A stretch of DNA of 32,215 nt from an uncultured Eubacteriales bacterium (GTDB lineage Bacteria > Bacillota > Clostridia > Oscillospirales > Butyricicoccaceae): the NCBI GenBank assembly GCA_900555855.1, contig USML01000006.1, positions 1 through 32,215 of the forward strand, written 5' to 3'. Below the pieces are notes generated by a model. It was given only the letters and a program-made list of their open reading frames with translations, was not told the DNA's origin and made no database searches. Every line of letters starts with the position of its first letter. Position 1 is the stretch's first letter. Made by a program: the position numbers and the translations under genes. Below, piece by piece: positions 7,877 to 16,700 of the stretch.

Positions 7877-10800
7877 TTATTCCTGTCCGCCAGCTTCGGC
7901 TCCCTGCTCAGGCCCCGGCTCCGGCTCAATTCCCGGTTCGGGTTCGGGCTCGGGCTCAATATATTCCGGATCCCGCGTTTTGCAGACGGTACAGACGCCG
8001 TTTTCAAACCGGTGGCGCGTCTCAAACTCGCCGGTGCGCACAAGGGTCAGCCCACAGCTGGCGCAGACATACACCTCGTGCTGGCAGTCGCCCTCCTTCA
8101 GCTGCAGCTCTCCTTCGCAGTCCCATTCATGGATTGCTTCGCAGACGCTGCAGATCCAGCAGCCGCCCATCTCATCGTATTCATAATCGTGCCTGCCGCG
8201 AGTCCCTGCGATCTCCTGTTTGCAGCTCTTGCAGAGCTGATAATGCTCGGAGCCGCCCGGTTCAACGAGCCATTCGCCGGAGGCGCTGTGTCCCTTTGCA
8301 GGAGTCTCCTCCTCCGCCCTTGCGCCGCAGATGTCGCAGAACTTATGGACGATCCCCGGCTCCGTGCAGGTGGCGCTGTCTTCGCCGAGAATCCAGTCGT
8401 GCCGCTCCATCTCCTCCAGACCGCAGTTTTTACAGACCTTGCTATGCTCCTCCGCGCCCTCCTCAAAGCGATATTCCCAGGAATGCTCCGTCAGGGGGCC
8501 GGTGAAGGAGCCGCAGTCGAAGCACCAGACGCCGCAGGTGCCATCGCCGTTGTCCCGCGGCTCGGTGTTCTCATGTTGGCAGCCCTCCACGATCCCGCAG
8601 CAGCTGCAGACGAATTTCGTGGTCCCATCGCTCTGGGACACCGCTTCATAGCTGTGCTCCACCTCAAGCCTGCCGTCCAGCCCGGTGACGCAGTAGCCCA
8701 CGGCGTCGCCGTAGCCGTCCTGCCCGCTGCCCACATCCCAGCCGTAGGCCAGCGTATAGCGCAGCGTGAGCTTCTGCCCATCCTGCAGGGAATATTCCGA
8801 CATACTGGCGCCGGGATAGAAGGAATCGTCAAGGCAGTAGAGCCAGCCGGAGCCGCGGGTGAAATCCTGATCGCCCACGGACATGGCGTTGTGGCCCGTC
8901 AGGGCGATGCCGTTGCGGTAAATGCAGCGCCACAGCGCGGCATAAGCGCTGCCTGCGCCGAAATAGCCGTCGATGGCCGCAAGGATCTCCTCCTCGCTGC
9001 CGCCAAGGCTGTCGAAGCTGTAGGCCTTCAGTGCTTTGGCCCGGGAGCCGATGCCGGAGCCGTCGCCCATGGTGCGCAGATAAAAGCCGATGTCCAGCGT
9101 TCCGGTGTAATCGCAATAGGCGCCGTCCCAGCCGAAGGTCTCTTCCGCGGTACCGAAGGGCGCTCCGGCGTCGTAGCCCCAGACGGCCTTTGCCACCGCA
9201 TAGGAGATGGGCTCGTCGGCCAGCACATCATAGCGCACCGGGCCGTAAACGCCCAGACCCAGGACGGTCATGTCGATATAGATCTCTGCCGTGCCGATGG
9301 ACTTGCCCTCTGTGGAGCGCTCGCCGATGAGCGTGACGGTCAGCTCGCCCTCGTTTCCGTATTCATCCCGGGCATAGATGGTGAGCACATGGGTGTTTTG
9401 GTCGCCCTCCGGCGGATTGTCTGCATACAGCTTATACTGCTGCACAAAGCCGGAAGCGCCCGTGTAGAACAGCTCCTTGCCGTCCAGCTGCACCGTCATC
9501 TGCGTGCCGGAGCCGGTGGCGCGGATATGGCTGATAACGCTGCCGTCGTCCTCCTGGCTCCAGGCCTCCACGGTCAGATCCACATCCGTCTCGTTTTCGA
9601 TCTTCTGCCCATCCTTCAGGTTCGTTTTTATGATCACCGTCTTTTCGCCCCGGGAAAGATAGGGGATGTTGACCGTGAAGCTGTATTCCCCGCCCTCGGC
9701 GTCTGAGGCGTAGATCGCAAACTGGTTTTCGCCGGTGCGTCCTCCGTCGGTCTGGAGGACGGCAGAGCCGGAATAGACCGACGCGCCCACATCCCGGGCA
9801 AGCTGCATGCTGCGCCCGTCGCCGGAGCGGTAAAGCGTCACCCGGTCGATGGTCACGCTGCCGGAATCGTCGCCGGCAATGGAAATTTCGAAGGGCAGCA
9901 CGCCCTCCTGCAGCTGATCGGAATAAATGAGCTCCGCCGAGATGCTTTTTCCGTTTTCACAGCTCACCTCGCGGGGGGTCTCCACGCCGTCCACCGTGGT
10001 GGTGTAGCGCATACACACGCTGACATCGCTCACATAGCTGATATTTACCGTGAAGCGCACCAGCTCCCTGCCCATCAGCGCCTCGACCTGGAGAACATAG
10101 CGCGCCGCGCTCTCCCCCGCCGGGACGGAAAGGGGGATGCTGCCCCGGCTTTCCAGCTTCTGCGCGCCCCCCGGCCCGCTGAGCGATACGGAAACGATCT
10201 CCGCCTCCTTGGCGCTTGCGCCCACAAGCTCCAGCCGATACATCAGCTCGCCGCTGGTGAGCTGGTTCTGCTTGATCCGCACTGCCGCGCGCTCGTTTTT
10301 CTCGCAGCGGAGCTTCTCCGCCACGGTGCTCTTTTTATACCAGGTAAACTCCAGCGCAAGCTCCCGGCTGTCCTGATAGGTGAGCTGCACCGTAAACTCT
10401 ACTATGCGGGCGTTTCGCGCGCCGCCCTCATAGACCTCCGCCGTGACAAATACGGTATAGTGCCCCTTATCTCGCCCGGCTGCTGTCTTCATCTCCAGCG
10501 CGCCGCCAACCTCATCCAGCATACCGGAATCCCCCGTGTCGGAGGTATAGACGGCGGAGACGATCTCCGCGTCGTCGGCGCTCAAGCCCTGAAGCTCGAA
10601 GGAATATTCCAGCGCGCCGTCCAACTCGCTGGACCGCACGGTGCGCGAAGCGCTTCCCTCAGGGGCGACGGTAAGCTCCGTTTCTGCACCGGAGCGCAGC
10701 CAGCGCATGGCAAGGCTCAGATCCAGCCCGTCCTCATAGCTTATGACGAAGGTAAACTCCACCTCCGTCTCCGTCCTGCTGCCGCCGGCATCGTAGCGCG

Positions 10801-11677
10801 CGACGGTGGCCATAGCGGTAAAGGTGTAGCGCCGCGCGCCGCCGTCGGCCGGGGCAGTCATTTCCACCTCGCCCGAAGCGTCGGCCTCATACGGCCGCGC
10901 CATACCCTCCCGGATGCTGATGCTGTCGATCCGGGCATTGATCTCGTCTGCGCCGCCCAGGGCAAGCTCATAGGAAAAGACGCCCTCCTCCAGCTGGGAA
11001 TAGACCACGCGCTTCCCCACTCTATCGTCTGCCGCGCATACGATGGTGCTCGGCTTTCTTCCATATTTATACCAGGTCATGACGGCAAAGAGATCCAGCT
11101 CCGTCTCGTCCTCGCCGTCTGCCCCTGTATTGTCTTCCTGTGTGATATCCTCCGGCGTCTCCGCGCCTTCGGTCTGGCCGGTCTCCGTATTGTCCGGGTC
11201 CGTTCCGGAGGGCGTCTCGTCCTCCTGATCCGGCTGCGGCTCGCCCTCCGGCCCGCTCTGCTCGCCGCTGTTTTCCTGGGGCTGCGGCGAAGCGGGCTCG
11301 TCCTCCGGCTCCTCCGGCGGCTGTTCTCCGCCGGTTTCCTCCGCCCCGATGTTTTGCTCCTTTTCCTCCGGCGCGGCCGGCGCATCGGAGGGATCGTCCT
11401 CCTGCCGCTCCGCCGTGCTTCCGCCGGAAACGCCCTCGCTGCCGCCTTCCTTGCCGCTGGAGGCGCTGTCCTCTCCCGTTCCGGAGCCGGCGCCGCCGCG
11501 GGAATCGGCGCTGCCGCCGCCCAGAAGCGTGATATGCCCATCCGCATGGAACTGCGGCGCCTCCGGCCGGCGCTGCGCGCGCCCTGCCGCGGGCAGCAGG
11601 AGCGCCGCCAAAAGCGCCGCGCAAAGCAGCACGCAGCAGCCCCTGCGAAGGATCCTGTTTTCAAAAAGTTTCTTCAT
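7877..11677 (-). CDS. Secreted DUF4430-type protein with four novel repeats and CxxC knuckles
   Basis: 1266 aa. ATG 11677 follows GGGAG. Signal peptide (about 1-35). Residues about 45-190 form an acidic Pro/Glu/Gly/Ser low-complexity linker. Four related modules of 110-130 residues begin near 195, 322, 440 and 552 (MTWYKYGRKPS, MRWLRSGAETE, FTWYKKSTVAE, MRYTTTVDGVE). An Ig-like sandwich (about 675-790) precedes a DUF4430/transcobalamin-C-like domain (about 796-1000) with AEIYIDMTVLGLG, FTRGSGWLYCLDD and SLQDGQKLTLRYT. The C-terminal 250 residues carry eight CxxC knuckles with interspersed His (WCFDCG, VCKNCG, FCDICG and others), then a Pro-Glu tail. No SLH, dockerin or lipobox is seen, so the anchoring is unclear. 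Transcobalamin-like C-terminal domains bind corrinoids in animal B12 carriers; that role here is inferred and fits the upstream riboswitch. Confidence 0.88.
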   Translation of the reverse strand: MKKLFENRILRRGCCVLLCAALLAALLLPAAGRAQRRPEAPQFHADGHITLLGGGSADSRGGAGSGTGEDSASSGKEGGSEGVSGGSTAERQEDDPSDAPAAPEEKEQNIGAEETGGEQPPEEPEDEPASPQPQENSGEQSGPEGEPQPDQEDETPSGTDPDNTETGQTEGAETPEDITQEDNTGADGEDETELDLFAVMTWYKYGRKPSTIVCAADDRVGKRVVYSQLEEGVFSYELALGGADEINARIDSISIREGMARPYEADASGEVEMTAPADGGARRYTFTAMATVARYDAGGSRTETEVEFTFVISYEDGLDLSLAMRWLRSGAETELTVAPEGSASRTVRSSELDGALEYSFELQGLSADDAEIVSAVYTSDTGDSGMLDEVGGALEMKTAAGRDKGHYTVFVTAEVYEGGARNARIVEFTVQLTYQDSRELALEFTWYKKSTVAEKLRCEKNERAAVRIKQNQLTSGELMYRLELVGASAKEAEIVSVSLSGPGGAQKLESRGSIPLSVPAGESAARYVLQVEALMGRELVRFTVNISYVSDVSVCMRYTTTVDGVETPREVSCENGKSISAELIYSDQLQEGVLPFEISIAGDDSGSVTIDRVTLYRSGDGRSMQLARDVGASVYSGSAVLQTDGGRTGENQFAIYASDAEGGEYSFTVNIPYLSRGEKTVIIKTNLKDGQKIENETDVDLTVEAWSQEDDGSVISHIRATGSGTQMTVQLDGKELFYTGASGFVQQYKLYADNPPEGDQNTHVLTIYARDEYGNEGELTVTLIGERSTEGKSIGTAEIYIDMTVLGLGVYGPVRYDVLADEPISYAVAKAVWGYDAGAPFGTAEETFGWDGAYCDYTGTLDIGFYLRTMGDGSGIGSRAKALKAYSFDSLGGSEEEILAAIDGYFGAGSAYAALWRCIYRNGIALTGHNAMSVGDQDFTRGSGWLYCLDDSFYPGASMSEYSLQDGQKLTLRYTLAYGWDVGSGQDGYGDAVGYCVTGLDGRLEVEHSYEAVSQSDGTTKFVCSCCGIVEGCQHENTEPRDNGDGTCGVWCFDCGSFTGPLTEHSWEYRFEEGAEEHSKVCKNCGLEEMERHDWILGEDSATCTEPGIVHKFCDICGARAEEETPAKGHSASGEWLVEPGGSEHYQLCKSCKQEIAGTRGRHDYEYDEMGGCWICSVCEAIHEWDCEGELQLKEGDCQHEVYVCASCGLTLVRTGEFETRHRFENGVCTVCKTRDPEYIEPEPEPEPGIEPEPGPEQGAEAGGQE
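9650..11095 (-). repeat. Four tandem protein modules inside the 1266-aa surface protein
   Basis: Four consecutive 110-130-residue modules share a layout. Each starts with a hydrophobic strand ending in W or Y (TWYK, RWLR, TWYK, RYTT), then a charged patch with Cys or Val before acidic residues, then a strand such as VFSYELALGGA, LEYSFELQGLS, LMYRLELVGAS or VLPFEISIAGD followed by I-x-S/R-V, and closes with a V-x-FT-x-x-I/L-S/T-Y strand. They are diverged at DNA level. I do not recognise them as a named family; a beta-sandwich fold is likely. Confidence 0.7.
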
Positions 11678-11744
11678 AGATGCTCCCGTGAAGCGTTTCC
11701 CGCGGAAACCGCCGCAGCTCGCTCCTTTTCAAAGGTACGCTGTC

Positions 11745-11778
11745 GCGGCGGCTCACAAGTTCAAGCGTGAGCCGCCGC
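11745..11778. other. Perfect 12-bp inverted repeat in the SLH/1266-aa intergenic gap
   Basis: GCGGCGGCTCAC and its exact complement are separated by 10 bases. No T-run follows on either strand, so it is not a standard intrinsic terminator. It lies between two genes of the same orientation, where it could stabilise or process mRNA, or act as a weak terminator setting a dosage ratio between the anchor gene and the genes after it. No clear promoter is visible in the remaining 220-bp gap. Confidence 0.6.
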
Positions 11779-11897
11779 AAACAGCAGGCGCGTCTGCGTT
11801 TTTGCGCGCAGCGCCGTTTCTTTTCTCTGTTCAGTGGATCGCCGTCCAGACTTCGTGGACGCCGTCGGTCTTTCTGGTGTAGCTGTGGGATGGCAAA

Positions 11898-13730
11898 TCA
11901 GTCTGCCATCATACGGAAAATAAAGGTGACGATCTGCTCGCGGGTGCAATCCAGATCGGAACCGAACAGGCCACCGCCGATGCCGCCGGTAATGCCGTTC
12001 TGCTCCGCCCACCGGACCGCCGCCATGTAATAAGCGTCTGCGTCCACATCGCTGAAGCTGGAACTGCCGTCGACAGCGGGGGCTGCGGAGGCACGGTAAA
12101 GGAAGGTCACGGCCTGTGCGCGGGTGCAGACCGCGTCAGGAGAAAACATACCGTCGCCGGTGCCGCCGGTAATGCCGTTTTCAATGGCCCATGCCACTGC
12201 CTTGGCATAGTAGCTGCCTGCCGTCACATCTGCAAAGCTGCCGGCATTCTGAGGTTCGGGGCAGCCTGCGGCACGCCACAGGAAGGTCACCACCTGAGCA
12301 CGGGTGCAGAGCGCTTTGGGCGCAAAGGTAGTGGCAGAGGTGCCCTCGGTAATCCCCTTCTCCGCGGCCCAAGCCACGGCTTCTTCATAATAAGCGCCGG
12401 CGGGAACATCGTCGAAGGAGTGCGCGGGCTTCGTGGGTTCCGTGGTACCGGGCTCGGTGGGCTCCGTGGTGCCGGGCTCGCTGGGCTTCTCCGGCTTTTC
12501 GGGCTTGGGACCAACGGGCGTCGGCAGAGGCTTCTCCCCGGTCTTCTCGGTCTTCTCCACGGTAACGGTCAGCGCCGCGCCGGTGAGCCTTGCGCCGGGG
12601 ATGGTGTACTGGCCATTGGTCTTGGTCAGGGTCTCATTGCCCAGCTTGACCGTATAAGTATAGCCCGCTTCCTCATTAATAGCGAAGGTAAAGTCCGTGC
12701 CGTTCGTAGCGGTCTGGTCCTTGCCGCCGGCAACATCGCCGGAACCGGTGCCGGTGAAGGTGATGGCCGTAGTCGTGGGGGCCTTTTGGGTCTTAGTGAC
12801 ATGAATCACGATATTACCGGTAATGCTTGTGCCGGGGATGGTATAGGTTTTGCCGTCCGCAGCAAGCGCCGGAGTGCAGCTCCGGCCGCCAACCGTTGCC
12901 GCGACGGTATAGTCATAGCCCTCAGCCTTGTTCAGGGTGAAGATATAATCCGTGTCATAGTCTGCCGTTGCCGCCGCCGTTGCGTCTGCCGCGCCGGTGC
13001 CGGTAACAGTGACGGTATAAGTCTTCGGAGTTCTGTCGGAGCGAATGACCAGGTTTCCGGTGACGCCCGTCACCTTGAAGCTGCCGTTGCCGTTGTTGAC
13101 GACGGTAACCTCACTGTCGCCCATAGTGCTGCCGGTAAAGCTGTAATCATAATGAGGATCCTGCTGCGCAGTAAAGGTATAATCTTCGCCATGGCCCACA
13201 GTAGCTGCGCCGGTAAACCCTTCGGGCAGGGTGACGGAATAGTCGCGGGTCACGGTGACGGTGGCGGCAGGGCCAGCGCCGTGGGTGACGAGGGTGAAGT
13301 CGTTGAGCATGCAGCTCTCAAACTCCGCGGTAAAGGAGGCCTGCTGCCCGGTCGCATCGGCCTTTGCAGTAAAGGTAACCTCGGCAAAGCCGCCCGCCTT
13401 CAGCGTCTGGCCCTGAGAGGTCGTGTCCATGGTGGAAAGATTCACATAGCTGCCCGTTGCGTTCGTCCTGACGGTGGACATCGTTACAGTACTACCGACA
13501 ACCTTGCTCTCGCTGGAGGTGATGTCAAACAGGCTTGCATCAAAATAAAGCTTGTACGCTATGGTGATGACATCCCCGATATCCTCGCCAAGGGACAGCG
13601 CGACGGTGACTGTCTCGCCCGCCTTGACGACGGTCTTGTTCACGCTGGGGGTCAGATTCGCCGCAAATACGCCGACGCTCAGGCTGAGCATCAGGACCAC
13701 AGCCAGAAGCACAGGTAATACTTTTTTCAA
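11898..13730 (-). CDS. Cell-surface anchor: cohesin plus three SLH domains
   Basis: 610 aa. It starts at TTG 13730, eight bases after GGAGG; this gives the signal peptide MKKVLPVLLAVVLMLSL. Residues about 28-165 form a type I-like cohesin (VVKAGETVTVALSL, then YKLYFDASLFDI, and LKAGGFAEVTFTAKA). Three related beta modules of roughly 75 residues follow, each ending in a TGNIVIH-like strand. A Pro/Thr/Glu linker (EPGTTEPTEPGTTEP) leads to three SLH domains (about 437-610; DVPAGAYYEEAVAWAAEKGI and two more) with TRAQ/TRAQ/TREQ at the motif usually reading TRAE. SLH domains bind pyruvylated wall polymers, so this is a wall-anchored scaffold with a single docking site. The neighbouring dockerin protein, 65 bp upstream, is the natural ligand. 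Pairing is inferred from adjacency, domain logic and shared control. Confidence 0.93.
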   Translation of the reverse strand: MKKVLPVLLAVVLMLSLSVGVFAANLTPSVNKTVVKAGETVTVALSLGEDIGDVITIAYKLYFDASLFDITSSESKVVGSTVTMSTVRTNATGSYVNLSTMDTTSQGQTLKAGGFAEVTFTAKADATGQQASFTAEFESCMLNDFTLVTHGAGPAATVTVTRDYSVTLPEGFTGAATVGHGEDYTFTAQQDPHYDYSFTGSTMGDSEVTVVNNGNGSFKVTGVTGNLVIRSDRTPKTYTVTVTGTGAADATAAATADYDTDYIFTLNKAEGYDYTVAATVGGRSCTPALAADGKTYTIPGTSITGNIVIHVTKTQKAPTTTAITFTGTGSGDVAGGKDQTATNGTDFTFAINEEAGYTYTVKLGNETLTKTNGQYTIPGARLTGAALTVTVEKTEKTGEKPLPTPVGPKPEKPEKPSEPGTTEPTEPGTTEPTKPAHSFDDVPAGAYYEEAVAWAAEKGITEGTSATTFAPKALCTRAQVVTFLWRAAGCPEPQNAGSFADVTAGSYYAKAVAWAIENGITGGTGDGMFSPDAVCTRAQAVTFLYRASAAPAVDGSSSFSDVDADAYYMAAVRWAEQNGITGGIGGGLFGSDLDCTREQIVTFIFRMMAD

Positions 13731-13756
13731 GGTTTCATCCTCCTTTTATTTTTTCC

Positions 13757-13783
13757 CGGCGGGAGGGGCGCGCCCCCCCGCCG
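13757..13783 (-). other. GC-rich hairpin just upstream of the cohesin-SLH gene
   Basis: A 27-base near-perfect inverted repeat (11 pairs with one G-T, 5-base loop) lies in the 65-bp gap between the dockerin and cohesin genes. It ends about 13 bases before the AAAAGGAGG ribosome site. It lacks a following T-run, so it is probably not a full terminator; a role in mRNA stability or relative expression is possible. Confidence 0.5.
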
Positions 13784-13795
13784 CGGAATCACATA

Positions 13796-16700
13796 TTATT
13801 TGGCCGGAAATGCAGTGATCTTGCCGTTGTAGAAGGCATAGATCAGCGCCGCATCCAGATTGTCTGCTTTGCCGTCGCCGTTTACATCCGCCGCAGTCTG
13901 CTGCCGCGCAGAAAGCTCCTGTTTGCCGTTGTAATAGGCATAGACCAGCGCCGCATCCAGATTGTCTGCCTTGCCATCGCCATTCACATCGCCGAGGACG
14001 ATGGGAAGCTGCCACGCCAGGACGGGGTAGCCGTTGTTGACGCCGTTCCGATCTGCGGTGAACTTGTCGCCCAGCGTGGGCGCAAAAGCCTTAAGCTCGT
14101 CTGCGGTCTTGGCAGTCCCCTTGCCGGTGATGCCGTACTTGGGGCTTTCGCCGGAGACGGTGCCCGCAAGGTAGTAGCAGTTGGTGTAGTTTTCCTCTTT
14201 CGCGATGCAGGATACGCCGCCGATGTAGGAGGCGTTTCCGCCGGAGCCGGTGACGGTGCCGGTGAAGTAGCAGTTGGTCAGGGCCGCGCCGGTAGCGTAG
14301 CTGTAACCCGAAGCGCAGATGCCGCCAAGGAAGCACTCATTTGCAGAGATCGTTGCAATATTTCCGGTGGCATAGCAGTCGGAAATGACGGAGCTTGCGT
14401 TCACATAGCCCGCAATGCCGCCGGCGTGCTTCTTGCTGGTGACATTGACCTTGCTGAAGCACTCGGTTATAGAGGTGTCGCTCTCCATGTAGCCCGCGAT
14501 GCCGCCTGCCTGGGCATTGCTCTTGGCCGTGCAGATCACATCGCCGGTGACGCCCAGCTTCGTGACGCTTGCGCCGGTCTTGACATAACCGAACACGCCG
14601 GCAGGATAGGAGCTGCTGTTGATATAGAGGTTTCTGATCACATGGCCCTGGCCGTCAAAGGCGGCGTAGAGCTTTTTCAGCGGCGTCCAGTCAAAGCCGG
14701 CCAGCTCAATGTCTGCGGTGAGCTTTGCGGCGGTCTTGCCGTCGCTGGCGGCATACCAGGCCAGCTCAGCGGCAGTGCCGATGCGGTAAGCGCCGGAATC
14801 ATCCTTCTGGGGCTCGGTCTTTGTCTTGCCATCCCACGGATTTGCGCCGGCGGCGGGCATTGCTGCAAGCGTAAGGGTCAAAACGCCATCCTGAAGCTTT
14901 TCCGCATCGGCAGAGCCGAGAGAGAAGCCGCCGCGGGTGATGACATAGCCGTCCTTGATCAGCGTATAGGTATATGCGCCGTAGCCCAGCGAATAACGGC
15001 CGTTTTCACCTGCCGTGACCGCCTCGCCCTTCGGGCCGGTGAGGGTAACGGCAACGCCCTCCAGCGCCGTGCCGGCTTCATCCGTCATGCGCAGCGCAGT
15101 GTCAAACAGCACCTTGCGGCTGACGGTAACGACCGCATCCGCATAGTGGTTCATGTAATAGTTGACGGTGACGGCGTTGAAGTTGGTACCAGTGCCGGTG
15201 TCGGTCATGGCGTAGAGGAATGCGAAGGGGTTCGCGGCGGAATACATGCTGCCGTAGGTGTAGCCGTCTGTAAAGCGGACCTCCGCCGTTTCGCTGCCCT
15301 CCGCAAACTCGATGTTCTCGGGGATCGTGACGGTAATAGAGGCGTTGTCCATCCGCTGATACTGGCCCAGCGTGCCCTCAAACTTGGTGTCGCCGGAGTA
15401 GTAGGTGGGCTTAAAGATGGTGGGATTGAACACGCCGGAGATCTTGTTCACCGCGCGGTACATACCGCGGAAGGTAAGCTTGACCTGGTCGCCCGGCATG
15501 ATGGCCTCCTTGGGGTTGGAGACATTTTCCGCCGTGACGGTGACCTCGGCCACGCGGACCAGCCGGTAGGAAACGCCGGTTTCGTCTGTCATTTTGAGAA
15601 TGACCGTGCCGCCCTTGCCCGCGCCCAGCGTCCGGAAGTCTGCCAGAGGCACAGTATAGCGGCCGTCCTGGCCCACCGTCACGGTTGTGTAATCCTGCAT
15701 GACGGTTTCCATAGCGGCGTTCGCGGTGACGAAGGCATATTCCACCGCCACATCGCCGGTGGCCTTGACGGCGAAGTCCAGCGCGGGCGCGGTCTCGTTT
15801 GCGCCGTAGAACCAGGTGTCGTAATTGTAGTCCCAATCCAGGGAGCGGGTGGTGGTAACGCCGGCGGCCATATTGAAGTCCACATCCGCATCGGCGGTGC
15901 CGTGCTGCACGCCCGTGCCGCCCACCACGATGACGCCGAGACGGTTGGGCTGCGTTGCAGGATAGAAGCCGCCGTGGCTGCCATAATTGCCGGGGTTCAC
16001 ATCAATACTGTCGTAATAGACGGTGATGATGGAATCCTTAGCGCCCGCCGTGACATCCGCCCAGTTGGCGGTGGTATTGCCGCCGTTGACGGTCTTGACC
16101 GTGGCGTCGCCGTCCGCCAAAACATTCCAATGGAAGTCCGGCTCCACCATGATGTTGCCCGGGTCGCTGTTGATCAGCTGCCAATGCCGGTAGGCGCGCA
16201 CGCGCTTCGTGCCCTCAAAGGCGGCATAGCCGGTGGGATCCAGGTTGATCTGCAGATCTGCCTCGTCACGAAGCATGGTCTGCGTTCCCAGCTTAGTGAA
16301 ATCGTGGGAAAGGCGATCCGTGGGCGCATTTTCAGCGAAGGAGAAGCTCATTTCCGCGTCTTTGCTCTGGCTGGCAAGCCAGCCGGCCTCCGTGACATGC
16401 GTATCGTCGCTGAGCCGCCAGGTGTAGTTGCTGTTGCCCTTGGAGATCTGATAGGTGGCCTTTTTAGTGCCATCGCTGTGGAACCAGCCGTCATAGTCTT
16501 CTGTCTTGTCCATCGGCTCCACTTCCGTGGTGTTGAAATTGTTCCACTGGAAGTACAGGCCGAAATCGGCTTTCTCCGGCACGGTGACGGTAAGCTCGAC
16601 AGCCGTATTGATGGTCATGGATTTCGTTCCGGCGAAATAGCTGGCCTGGAAGGTCTGATTGATCGCCTGGGTGAAGATATAGCCGTCAATGTCCGGATAA

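Noticed and set aside
7849..8043. 65-codon N-terminal extension of MoxR
   Set aside because: Overlaps the end of the 1266-aa gene and looks non-coding; a strong ribosome site precedes ATG 7848.
12426..12486. Short direct repeats resembling a CRISPR or VNTR in the SLH gene
   Set aside because: They encode a Pro/Thr/Glu linker (EPGTTEPTEPGTTEP) in frame; no spacers.
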